64,000 nucleotides of DNA from Aphis gossypii (lineage: Eukaryota > Arthropoda > Insecta > Hemiptera > Aphididae). How positions within the stretch are numbered: the stretch's first letter is position 1; the number at the start of each line of letters is the position of its first letter. The notes under the pieces are model-generated. The model had not been told where the DNA came from. It did not search any database and saw only the letters and a list, made by a program, of their open reading frames with translations. The stretch spans positions 9,260,695 to 9,324,694 of the forward strand of contig NC_065533.1 in NCBI RefSeq assembly GCF_020184175.1. Direction: 5' to 3'. The translations under genes were made by a program, and so were the position numbers. Shown in pieces: positions 36,901-47,762 of the stretch.

Positions 36901-39900
36901 GATTCCCAAACTCTTTTCCACCTCAGCACATTATTATTAGTTATGATAAGTCACGGCACACTTTGGATAAATATTATTTTCTTATTGAATAATATGTATA
37001 TTATGTTTTTTTATAAAAAATGTTCAAGTTGTCGCAGCACACCATTCAAATTTCACGGCACAGCATTTGGAAAACATTGTTTTAACACTATGATAAAATA
37101 AAAAATGCCCACATAAACCAAATTGATTACCCATATTATGTGATTTTTTTTTTAAATTAGTTAAATAAATTTGTATTGGGACCAGACCATTTTGCCCACA
37201 TTAAGCAGAATCAACTGTACATTCATATCCATATCATTTATTCTAAACAATTTTTTCTAATAAAATAATAACGAGTTCAAATTTGGCGTTCTTAATGAAA
37301 CACCCTTTACTTATTATTAATAAGTAAACATCAAACAGTTTCTCAGAAACGAGTCTTTTAGATATTTATTAATATTGACTTAATATTCATACCTGAAAAA
37401 CTTTATCATCTAACGGTTCTACTGCTAGGATATTATACAATTTGAAATTTTGAGAACTCAACTAAAATACAAAAGAAATATAATTAGTTTATAACTAAAT
37501 TTTAAGTGTATTCATTATTTCATTTTGTTGTATTACTATTTTTTGCAACTGGCCAATATTGGATATTTGTATCGTTAATCGATTTAGAATGGTCAATTTG
37601 GAATCATTATCCTGAAAAAAAAAATATTGAATTTAATCTGAATTATAAATTGTACTATATATTTGTATAACTAATATTATAATAGGTATAATAATATTAA
37701 TACCCAACTCAGTATACCGCTGAGCCTATTGTAACATAAGTAATTAAAAGAAAATTTTGTTTATAATAATTCAAAAGATTTTAATAAATTATAATATATC
37801 TTCAAGTTACGGATATAATTTATTTAATGAAGAAAAAGTTTGTTGAAATGCATTTAGTAGCATACTAAAGTAGGTGATATTATATTTAATTTGAAAGTTT
37901 AACCTAACCATGCTTTTTATAATACTATAATACATAATTATATCTATAAAGGTACATTGAATTTGTTATAATATAAAAGTACAGTACTATGTCCCGTTAT
38001 TGAAACTACATAATGTAAATTCTTATTATCATGACTATTTAATTAGTGCTATGGAGTATGAACTACTCAATACAAATATAGTATTGCTGTAAAAGAATAT
38101 AAGAATATAGATTTAATAAATAATACCATATGATTTTTAATTGAATCACATGTGGTTAAACTTTTATATACTTTGTGTTTTAGAAAATGCTCCATTAATT
38201 TTATTCACCTTGCAACAAACTTTCAGTACACGGGAGGAGAAAAACAAGAAAATATCAGTATTGTTTATCATATACTCAGAGTTGCATCAAGGTTATTCAG
38301 GGGGAAGAAAAAATATTTGGTAAATTAAAGGAACCAAGATCAATTTTCAAAAATTTATTTTTATCTGAAGTAAGAAGACTTTCTACAGCCTGAATTGAAC
38401 ATCAATTTTTTTTATTTTATTTTAAATAATTGTATAAAATAATTTTTTAAAAAGCTGCCTTTTCATAAAGACACATTACAAAGCTTGAGATTAAAATACT
38501 GAAAAACAGAGTTTAATACGAGTTATAAAATATTGTTTATTTTTATTAATTAAAACAATAAAATTCTACAGCACAGAATCATTATTCCCGTGTAGTGTAT
38601 TTTTGAAGACAAGATGACATTAGTACTAGGTATCTTCATAGAAATTCAATATTTAATATTTTATTTTGATTTATTTTTACAATTGATATAATTTAAGTAT
38701 AATAAATCACCATACTCACATTTATTAATTTAGGTGTAGGTACCCAGTCTTTTTCTTCATCATCTTCATCATTACATTCTGTAAATTTTCTTTTTTTTTT
38801 GTTCAAACCTCCATTGCTTAGTAATGAACAATTTACTGTAGTGTTTACAGCAATCAAAGCATACCCATCTAAAAATAAATATTCCATACATTTTAAAACA
38901 ATCAAATAATACTATTATTATATTTAGTATAATTTATTTAGTAAATTTATTATTATAAGCATTTCAAAAAAAAAAAATTAAATTATGCTAACTTGAAGTT
39001 ATTTATGGTTAAAATATAACAGATGCACATAGGCAATCATTGATGTTATAATAATGAATTATGATGTTGTAACATTATGTGGGCAAAAATATTTTTATTT
39101 CTTGCAGTGTATATTTAAATAATTGTAGCATGATAATACAGTTAGCTGGTAGGTATCTACTCAGTATAAGTAATGATAGAATTTCAATGAAATTAATAAA
39201 TAAAGATATGAATAAGACAATATACAGAACCAGATTTGATTATGATTTGACTTTAGAGAATGAAAAAATAACTACCTACCAAATGGCTATGATTGTTATA
39301 ATTGTGTTAAGTTAAAATTAATTGACAACAGTTTTAATATAATTATATTAAATTAATAATATTGGCTTTTAATCAACCCATGTAGAAAATATAAATACTA
39401 ATAACTTTTCTTATATGGTACTAAATATATAATAGTTATTAACGATTTAGTCAGGTGAATAACGAATGGAATGTATATTTCTACAAATTATATTTCATAA
39501 AAAACTAAGATAAATGATTTGAAAATAAATAAAACGCCACAGATAAAATTACAGTCTTTAGATTTTCTCTTCTGTATGTACCTATACATTTTTTTCAATA
39601 AATTTAACAAACTAATTAAAAACAAGTTAATACTTATAGTTTATAGATTATAATATACCTACTATAATAATATAGTTTCTTTAATATTTTAATTATTATA
39701 AAAAAATACCTTTATATAAATAGAATACTGCATTGAAATTTTTATAACGATCCATACATACTTAATTTGAATATTTTGGCTAAAACTAAAAAGTACACAC
39801 TTAACCTGTATATGATGAAAGAAATTGCAATAACAACTGTTACATTGACATAACATTTAAGACATTTTAAGTAAAAAAAAAAGTTTCAAACATTATTATT

Positions 39901-40047
39901 TGTGTTAAAAAAATCAATAGATGTGTTCACTAAACAAACATAACAATAAATAAAAAAATTGTTATACTCACGTTTAATAAATGCATTAATCATTTCGCCG
40001 TTGACACTCTCGACGCGTAAGTCACAGTATCCATTAGGTATTTTCAT
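33990..40047 (-). CDS. Rpp30: RPP30, ribonuclease P/MRP protein subunit p30, eight exons
   Basis: RPP30 is a TIM-barrel-like protein subunit of nuclear RNase P (tRNA 5' processing) and RNase MRP (rRNA processing). Exons on the minus strand: 40047-39972, 38868-38720, 37611-37537, 37461-37393, 36009-35815, 35757-35690, 34190-34111 and 34048-33990. All are GT..AG with matching phases, giving 256 residues against about 268 in human. Family matches: YCDLRV near the start, HGYALIAVN, LTILNRLTI, LYNILAVEP, YTIAVEKNIYFEISY, KNLIITSGAA, LDIRNPHDV, NLGILLGLS. Exon 6 read without splicing would stop at DVMNLYPLIIV. A donor inside that codon run (GT at 35688-35689) restores the family sequence NLGILLGLS across a 1.5-kb intron. 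A Lys/acidic insertion in exon 2 (NKKKRKF..DEDDEEKD) is not typical and may be a flexible loop. Introns 4 and 6 carry inserted transposons. Confidence 0.9.
34795..35338. mobile_element. 544-bp hAT-type non-autonomous element with perfect 8-bp target duplication
   Basis: The element starts TAGGGCCCGGAACTTAAT and ends in the inverse (AAGTTCCAGGCCCTA), so the terminal repeats match at about 16 of 18 positions. It is flanked on both sides by ATTATAAT (34787-34794 and 35339-35346), a perfect 8-bp duplication diagnostic of hAT-class insertion. The interior is A-rich with no transposase. It sits in RPP30 intron 6 (35689-34191). Confidence 0.85.
36535..37217. mobile_element. pogo/Tigger-like non-autonomous element with TA target duplication, nested
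   Basis: The left end CAGTAGATTCCACTTAATGTG (36535 onward) pairs with the right end CACATTAAGCAGAATCAACTG (ending 37217), matching at about 17 of 21 positions. TA flanks both sides (36533-36534 and 37218-37219). CAGT..ends with TA duplication fit the pogo/Tc1 superfamily. No transposase is encoded. It is inserted in the element with ends at 36341 and 37312. Confidence 0.75.
36897..37079. mobile_element. hAT-like miniature element nested inside the pogo-like element
   Basis: The left end CAGCGATTCCCAAA pairs with the right end TTTGGAAAACATTG with a few mismatches. The 8 bases outside (TTCTAACG at 36889-36896 and TTTTAACA at 37080-37087) match at 6 of 8, suggesting an aged hAT target duplication. 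The 183-bp interior has CACGGCACA and CAGCACA words typical of subterminal repeats. No ORF is present. Confidence 0.55.
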
Positions 40048-40962
40048 TTTTTTTTTTTTTTTTTATAGCATTAAACGTGGTGGTTTAGCAATAGCAAAAA
40101 CAATGTAACTTTAGATGTTTAATAACGTTTAAATAAAATGTTAAATCGACTACTTTACTAGTAAGTGAATAAATCAGTAAATAATGACATTTTTTAACGC
40201 CGGTCTGTTTTCAAAATGTTCAAGCCTTATCATGTTATCATTTATCTGTTATTGTAGTATACAAATTTTGATATCGATGTCACATCGTAATCATCGTATA
40301 CACAAACCAATTTTATTGTCAAAACATTAATTGAAAAACCTTTGATGATGCATATTATTTCCAGAACAAAATAATTGGAAGGGTCTGTAGTACAGACTGT
40401 ACCATAATTGATATTCAGCTTACGGATGACGGCAAAGTAAAAAAAAATCTGTTATCCAACACAACTGATATCATTGCTTATCACGATATCATTATTTCTC
40501 TTACACTATCACTCTTGTTTGAAATGTGAATTTCATCGCTTTATTGTTCAGACGCTCAGTCGCTCAGTGGTGTTATTGCCGTGTCCATGATACGTTTCAT
40601 CAGTATTGTTTGTAGTTTTTTATTCGCTCATCATAATATGATGTTTTGACGATTATGCGATAGGTATGTGTCATTTCAAATTTCTACACATTTTTCTATC
40701 TTTTGTAAATTGTTGAGCGGTAGTACACGAAAACGTATGTGGACAAAGTTCATCGTTATCTATTATCCGTATAAAACAAAAGGTTACTATAATTTTTTGA
40801 TTGCGCATGACGCATCACAATTTTTATTACCGCCTTACATGATTTACGTACACAATAACATTTCCACATAGTGTTCGTTGACGGTTGAACGCGCGTTCAA
40901 AAGGTCTTTTAATTTAATGATATTTTGTTGACAATAGTCCACAACAACCGACTGAAAGTAAA
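40048..40962. promoter_or_regulatory. Divergent promoter region shared by RPP30 and UFD1
   Basis: The start codons of RPP30 (minus strand, 40047) and UFD1 (plus strand, 40963) face away from each other across 915 bases. Immediately before the RPP30 ATG is a poly-A run on its own strand (poly-T at about 40048-40064 on plus). A direct repeat CGCTCAGT occurs at about 40553-40567, and GATATCATT occurs twice at 40468-40494. No TATA box is convincing. Co-regulation is an inference from arrangement only. Confidence 0.45.
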
Positions 40963-42792
40963 ATGGTAAGGAAGCTACAAATATTTTGTCACAGTGCGTG
41001 CTTTGAAGTTTGGTCGTACTAATTGAAATATGTTTCAGTTTTCCCTTAGTTTATTCAATGACATACTCCGACCATTCAACACGACATACAGATGCTGGTC
41101 AGTGTCAATGCTACCTGGCACCGAACGAGAAGACGTTGAACGTGGTGGAAAAAGTAAGACGTTTGATGTCATTTTGGTATATTTTATTACATTATTTTTC
41201 TTAACACAATTGTTTCAGTTATAATGCCCCCGTCTGCTCTGGATATTCTGACTCGGTTAAATATCAACTACCCGATGTTGTTTAAGCTAACTAACAAAAA
41301 AAGCAACAGACAGACTCATTGTGGTGTATTGGAGTTCATTGCAGATGAAGAGAAAATATACATTCCTTATTGGGTATTAATTATATATCACATAATATTA
41401 GATATAAATCTAGTCGAAATTACACATTGTTATTTTTGCACAAATTCATTAAATTCATTAAATCCACGCACAAAAATGGAATCATAAATCAATAATTATT
41501 TCAGTGACCAAGTTTAAATCATTTCTTACTTAAATTAAATAATAACTTATCATCTATATTACATTTGATTAATCCATAATTATATATTATTTTATGCTTA
41601 ATTAAATTAATTGTCATGTGAGCATAGGATTTGTTTTAAATTTAAAAATATATAATAATCAGTATAGAAACCTAACAAAATTTACTAACTTTATTCACTC
41701 ATTTTTAAGTTATTGTAATTCATGTGTATTTTATTTAGATGATGAAAAACTTATTACTAGATGAAGGAGATGTGGTGCAAGTTGAAAGCGTTTCGTTAGA
41801 AGTAGCCACTTTTTCAAAGTTCCAACCTCAAAATTCTGAATTCCTGGATATTACTAATCAAAAAGCTGTTTTAGAAAATTGTTTGCGCAATTTTGCTTGT
41901 TTGACTACTGGTGATATAATAGCCATAAAATACAACCAAAAAGTTTACGAAATGTGTGTGTTAGAAACCAAACCGGGCAACGCCGTTAGTATCATTGAAT
42001 GTGATATGAATGTTGAGTTTGCTGCACCAGTTGGTTACCAAGAACCTAAACATGAAAAAAAACCTGCTGCAGAAGAGATGATGATTGATCCTGCCGATTT
42101 AATGCCTGAACCAACAGGTTTCGTAGCATTTAAAGGTTCAGGCAATCGATTAGACGGTAAAAAAAAGAAAGAAAATCCTGACGATCAATTGAATCAAGTT
42201 AAAGTAGCATACCAAAGAGGTATCCCAGATTATAATTATTCTATTGGAAATATACAGTTCTTGAGGAATATTCGTTCTGTGACTAATAATGAGGTAATTA
42301 CTAAATTTCTATATATTTATACTTTGTTCTATAATCTATTTTACACTGGTATTTCATTACAAATGTTCAACATAAATACATAATTAACATATTTCTAACA
42401 ATACTATTACTTACTAAAATTGATCAAAAGTCGAATATGATGTTTGAATGTAGCAATCATAAATCAGTCGTCTTTGTTACTGATTTGTGAAAAAAAATTA
42501 TGCAAACAAAATTTATTTTGTGGTTTAATTTTTGGGTAGTTCTTATCATTTTATAAAAAACTATAAGACTTTTTTATTATTTCTAAGTTAAATTGTGTAT
42601 TATAAGTTATATATTTTAATAATTGTTGAGCTATTATAGTTACATACTAAAAGCTATTAATAATATAAAAAAAAAAAAAAAAGTTATATATTAATGACTT
42701 AATATTTTGCATTTCAGAATGAAAATCAAGAAGGATTTAAGCCATTTGCAGGTTCTGGATCAGTACTAAAAACAAAAAAAAAAAAAACATAA
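40963..42792 (+). CDS. Ufd1: UFD1, ubiquitin recognition cofactor of p97/VCP, five exons
   Basis: UFD1 forms a heterodimer with NPL4 that recruits the p97/VCP ATPase to ubiquitinated substrates in ER-associated degradation and chromatin extraction. Coding exons: 40963-40965, 41039-41153, 41219-41373, 41739-42293 and 42718-42792; 300 residues against 307 in human. The first coding exon contains only the ATG. The double-psi barrel UT3 domain covers about residues 10-190 (YRCWSVSML, IMPPSALDIL, YPMLFKLTN, THCGVLEF, FLDITNQKAVLE, FACLTTGD, SIIECDMNVEF). Two SHP boxes that bind p97 are visible: FKGSGNRLDG in exon 4 and FAGSGSVL in exon 5. The protein ends in a poly-lysine tail. Between exons 4 and 5 is a 424-bp intron. 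AATAAA at 43008-43013 is a plausible polyadenylation signal. Confidence 0.95.
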
Positions 42793-43007
42793 GATAATTT
42801 TCTTTTAAAGCATGCACTTATATTTAATATGGGAGCATTTAAATTTTTAAAAAATGTACATTTTTCAAAATAATTTTTAATTTAATTGCAAAATAGTTTT
42901 GACATGATGATTTTTTTATAGTTAAAAATAAGTATTTTACACAGTTATTATATTATATTCAAGTATTAGCACATAGATTATTGGTTTCTCATAGATGTAA
43001 TTTTCTC

Positions 43008-43013
43008 AATAAA
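43008..43013 (+). terminator. Likely polyadenylation signal of UFD1
   Basis: AATAAA occurs 216 bases after the stop codon and is followed by an A-rich stretch and then T-rich sequence. No better-placed signal was seen upstream. Confidence 0.4.
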
Positions 43014-44959
43014 ATAAAAAAAAATAATAAAATGTATATAAATATGTAATAACATTATTTTCTATATTTTCAATGGTTTATTATTAAAAATTTTTTCATA
43101 TATTATATTTTCAACAATTACTATTAGTATATGATAGGCGATTACAGATAAAAATATTAGTTTGGGATGAACATTTTGTTAAGGATTATGTTTATTACTA
43201 AATCAACAAACCAAACAATAATAATCAAATAAGAAAATACCTGATAATAATTTTAATTGAACTAAAATACTGAATATATTAATATAGAAGATTTTACATA
43301 AATTTGTTATTATTGTTTTATAATTATGTTTAATTAATAAATCCTTATTATATTTTACAAATAAAATCATTACAAATTAAATTTGCATTATTAAATACAT
43401 AAATAATCAATAATGACTAAGACAATATTATATTATGTTAAAATACTTTAATATTAAATATTATATCACGTGATTAATATTTCATCATGTGCTAATTAGA
43501 TTTAAGAAAACTGAAATCTGAATTAAACATAAATCATAAATTATATTATTTACTACAAAATAATCATTTTAAATAAATGTAATAAAAGTTTAAATCAAAA
43601 TGTATAACCAGGCCATAATTGATAATAAGTAATAACTCACAGAAAAATCGATGCAGAAAAACTATACTTAGTGATGACGTATAGATCTCTTGTAGTTAAA
43701 CACAATTATTTTCGAGTATTCAATATTATTATTTAATTTACTGGCATAGTGTTGGTATACTCTGTTTCAAAAGATATTATACCAGATTTACGTAACATAA
43801 CCGGTTTTGCCCGTAGCCGCCTGGTATGATCTCTTTTGAAACAGAGTATAGTTATTTATTTTTATGATAAACTGTTTAAATAACATTATAAATATGAGAG
43901 ACTAGAGTAATATCATGTTTATTAAATTATCCAGGATGAAAGATATAAACTTTAAATAGGTAAAAGAAATAAACCAATACTTGTCAATAATAAATTCAAC
44001 AGAGTAGAACATTATTTAAATAAAATTGTATTTGAACAATTTTCAGTTAAAATAACAAAAATTCGAGGTTTAAAATATATGAGTTTTGATTTGTCATTTT
44101 AAAATGCAAATACTAGTAATAGTTTGTATTTTAAATCACATTAAAAAAATGATATTTTATTCCAAATAAATACAAAAATATATAAAGAAAATATTTATAA
44201 AACTATAGAAGAGAATATATATTGTTCTTTTTTTTTCTTTTAAGGCCTTTGAGACCACCTTGCCATAGAACAAATCCTTTCCCATTCTAGAAATTCTCCG
44301 CCACCTCCTTTCCAATCCATGTAACCATATAAGAGAGTATATTATAAACTATAATTTTGTAATAGGTAATTACTAAATTATATGATGATATACCACTTAT
44401 TTGTAAAACTGCAAAAAATATAAGATAAAAACAAAAAAACTCACTAAAAATATTACAGAATTAATAAATTAGATTTAAATTCAAATAAAAAAATTTCTTA
44501 AAAGGAGTTTATGATGCTAAATTTTCAGAAAAAAAGTCATACTAGCAAGTATTACAAATTTCTTAAAATTACAATAGATAATTATAATTCAACACAATAA
44601 TGTTCAATTAATCAATTCTCGAAAGAATGTATGAAATTTGATATTTGATATGCACTTAAAGAGAGATAACAAAGTTAATCTAGATGGGACTAGAATTAAG
44701 GAAAGTGACAATTAACAACAAAAATAAGATATCAAATAATTATACTTAGTAAAGTACAGACAACCATACACATAATAATGATATTATAAATTATAACATG
44801 ATATATAATAGGCTAATTAAACAACAACACAGGTTTTAATAATTTTTTTTAAAAATACAAAAATCATTATAAATATATTAAAAAAAACAAATGAACATTA
44901 TCAAAAAATAAATTGTGATGAAAATGGATCTGTGATTATGGACTTAATAAAGAAATTTA
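43014..44959. other. AT-rich intergenic DNA between UFD1 and the tandem array
   Basis: Apart from the hairpin at 43756-43850 and a GC-richer patch at about 44240-44330, nothing is seen. On the minus strand that patch reads as a 27-codon coding-like stretch (WKGGGGEFLEW, ARWSQRP) ending in a stop. It has no partner exons and is probably a transposon remnant. Confidence 0.4.
43756..43850. repeat. 95-bp near-perfect hairpin (30-base arms)
   Basis: The left arm (43756-43785) begins TATACTCTGTTTCAAAAG. The right arm (43821-43850) ends CTTTTGAAACAGAGTATA, its exact reverse complement over 18 bases, with 10 of the next 12 bases also paired. The 35-base loop is comparatively GC-rich (ACCGGTTTTGCCCGTAGCCG). 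It may be a tiny DNA transposon remnant with TA-type ends or a structured transcript. It stands alone in AT-rich intergenic DNA. Confidence 0.7.
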
Positions 44960-46552
44960 ATCAAGGAGTATTTGCAATGCCTTTGACAATAATGAATATT
45001 TTAAACATAAATGAAGTTTTATAATAATTCCATAAAAGTGCATAAAATAGTTTTCATAAAAATTAATGAAAAATGGGAAAGAATATGTTTTCCAAATGGC
45101 ATGAATGCTAGCAACTTTAAAAGAAACTATGTCCAAATGATATAGAAAATTACAAAAAGTTCATATTTTTAATGTATATGTTTCAGAATTCTAACAAATT
45201 TATGATACAAATTATGGGAGAAAATTGAAAATTCTTAAGAGATAATTAAATAATCTAAAAAGAAATTGGAATATTAATAGAAAAAGGCCTCATGGGCCGT
45301 ACATGATATACTCAATACACAATAGTATCGTATCTGATGTTTACTTTTGTTTTTACATACATTGTGACTTATCATTAAAAAAAGTATATATTAGGGGGGT
45401 AGTACTTAACCTATCACAGCATCATACAATAGTCAATTACACAAAATGATTAAACAATACTTTCTGATTTAAGTAACATTAACCTACATTCAGTACACAC
45501 GTTGTCTTGTTTCCAAAGCTGTAGTTTTTATCTTAGATCTGTGATGAGATCCCATTCGTGAGAAGTACTTGTCAATCCCATGTTTATTGAATGTGTTAAT
45601 TTCTGTAAGCAATAATTCATTATTACTATGTATATAAAAGAAACTATAAGTTAAATATTTATACCATACATTCAATACTACAATTTATTTTCAAGGGTTA
45701 AAAGCTACATTTATATTGAAATTGAAATCAACTGCCTATGGAGAAACTCTAAGAAACACTTTAAAAAAATTAATTTCCATGATTAATTTAAATTATAACA
45801 AAAGTATTATCAATGTAATGACTATCAAATTGCTGTGAGCAAAAGTAAATTTATTGACTAAGGAATCAACATAGAAATGTTTTCAGGGTGTATTTGAAAT
45901 ACTTTTGACATTTATCAATATTTTAAACATAAATGAAGTTTTATAATAATTCCATAAAAGTGCATAAAATAGTTTTCATAAAAATTATTGAAAAATGGGA
46001 AAGAATATGTTTTCCATATGGCATGAATGCTAGCAACTTTAAAAGAAACTATGTCCAAATGATATTGAAAATTACAAAAAGTTCATATTTTTAATGTATA
46101 TGTTTCTGAATTCTAACCAATTTATGATACAAATTATGGGAGAAAATTGAAAATTCTTAAGAGATAATAAAATAATCTAAAAAGAAATTGGAATATTAAT
46201 AGAAAAAGGCCTCATGGGCTTTACATGACATACTCAATACACAATAGTATCGTATCAGTTGTTTACATTTGTTTTTACATACATTGTGACTTATCATTTA
46301 AAAAATTATATATTAGGGGGGTAGTACTTAACCTATAACAGCATCATACAATAGTCAATTACACAAAATGATTAAACAATACTTTCTGATTTAAGAATTA
46401 TTAACCTACATTCAGTACACACGTTGTCTTGTTTCCAAAGCTGTAGTTTTTATCTTAGATCTGTGATGAGACCCCATTTGTGAGAAGTACTTGTCAATCC
46501 CATGTTTATTGGATGTGTTAATTTCTGAAAGCAATAATTCATTATTACTATG
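44960..46552. repeat. Left part of ~922-bp tandem array, about 1.7 units
   Basis: Two landmarks per unit show the period: the phrase AAAAAGGCCTCATGGGC occurs near 45284 and again near 46206, 922 bases apart. The unit is AT-rich, with no supported protein. The left edge, about 44900-44975, is diverged from the consensus. The array is cut at about 46552 by the LTR of a BEL/Pao retrotransposon and resumes after the assembly gap. Confidence 0.85.
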
Positions 46553-46988
46553 TGTTTTGTGTATTTATTAAATTGTTTTTTTTTGTATACTAGTTTTTGT
46601 GGTGCCAATAACTTGTCTATTTATTATTGCCGTTGTGTTGCAATAGTGTTGTTGGCAGCCCTTAATTGTTATCGACAGCTGTGATAGTGAATTTTAATTA
46701 TTGGCTATATTCATTATTCTTATTTTTTCGTTATGATTTTTCCTCACTTGTTTTTCGTCCATTATTCGGACAAGTCCTTCTTTTTTAGGGGTAATATCCA
46801 CTATAGTTTAGTTACGTAACAGCCTTTTTTTCCAAAACTCGTGTTAGGTACCTTTTTATGTTTTTGGCTGTGATCAACTCTGGTTTCTTGTCTATTGTCT
46901 GGTAAATATTGTTCAATAAATTTAATTTGAATTTATATATATATTATTATTATTGGTTTAAGGTTGTCGCTTTACCAGCAATAAAACA
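46553..46988 (+). mobile_element. Probable 5' LTR of the BEL/Pao element
   Basis: The likely start is TGTTTTGTG at 46553, where similarity to the tandem unit stops. The likely end is AACA at 46985-46988, shortly before a candidate primer-binding site TGGCACCTAGTG (46993-47004). AATAAA at 46915-46920 is a plausible LTR polyadenylation signal. The 3' LTR is missing, so the boundaries cannot be confirmed by alignment. Confidence 0.5.
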
Positions 46989-47163
46989 ACTTTGGCACCT
47001 AGTGTCTGTTGGTCCAGCATTTGTAAAAGGTGCATGGTTTCTGTTACTTGTTAGCTGTGTTGTGTCGGCCACGTAAGTTATTATTTTATTGTAATTGTGG
47101 GAGCTGCAGCTCAATATTGATTATAAATATTTTTTACCTCAGTATTATTTGTATTATATTATT

Positions 47164-47250
47164 AAGGCCGTCTGAGGCATATTATATATATTGTTATAAA
47201 AAGGCCGTCTGAGGCATATCATTTATTAGTTTATTAAGGCCACCTGAGGC
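47164..47250 (+). repeat. Three spaced copies of AAGGCCGTCTGAGGC in the retrotransposon leader
   Basis: Copies begin at 47164, 47201 and 47236; the first two are identical over about 18 bases and the third differs at two positions. Spacing is 37 and 35 bases. They lie in the untranslated leader between LTR and gag. They may act in RNA packaging, dimerisation or as a regulatory site; this is inferred from location only. Confidence 0.55.
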
Positions 47251-47762
47251 AAAACTCATATTAATTAGTTCATAAATTGTTCCTTTTTTTTTTCTCTATT
47301 TGATCTCTAAATCAACACATTTTGTTACCACTACATTAAAATCTTTATATATATTTATTTATATTCATTCTTAAATTATATTGCCAACCAGGCAGTCCAT
47401 TTGTTTATATTATTTGCATTTATTTAATTATTTAATTTTACCTATTCTTTATACAGTCCATTCACATTTTATTTATTGGCGACAAGTTTCTTCCTTTATT
47501 TATTATTGTGGTCAACTTATGCGCCCACATTTTGGTCTTCTTCGAGCCCGATTTGTTTTTTAAATAAATTGCAATTATTAACTAGCCTGGTTGTAGTCGT
47601 ATTTATATATATTTAAGTTATTTTTTTTTGTTCTAATATTGTGAAATTTCTTATATGGTCATATAGAAGCCATTATTTATTAATTATTATTGTAACGGTT
47701 AGGACTATTGATTATTTTTGTATATATTGTAAATAAAATAAAATACTGTTACTTCCGTCATC

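Larger units (their letters stand above)
36341..37312. mobile_element. Outer member of a three-layer transposon nest, perfect terminal inverted repeats
   Basis: The left end (36341-36361) and the right end (37292-37312) are perfect reverse complements over 21 bases, with core AAGGGTGTTTCATTAA. The 972-bp interval holds a second element (36535-37217), which itself holds a third (36897-37079). With those removed, the original insert was only about 290 bp. The family is not recognised and no target duplication is clear outside the repeats. It lies in RPP30 intron 4 (37392-36010). Confidence 0.75.

Noticed and set aside
38141..38323. 60-codon plus-strand ORF inside RPP30 intron 2
   Set aside because: Unrecognised peptide without supporting sites; likely chance in AT-rich intron.
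47164..47250. CRISPR-like spaced repeats
   Set aside because: Only three short copies in the leader of a eukaryotic retrotransposon; not a CRISPR array.
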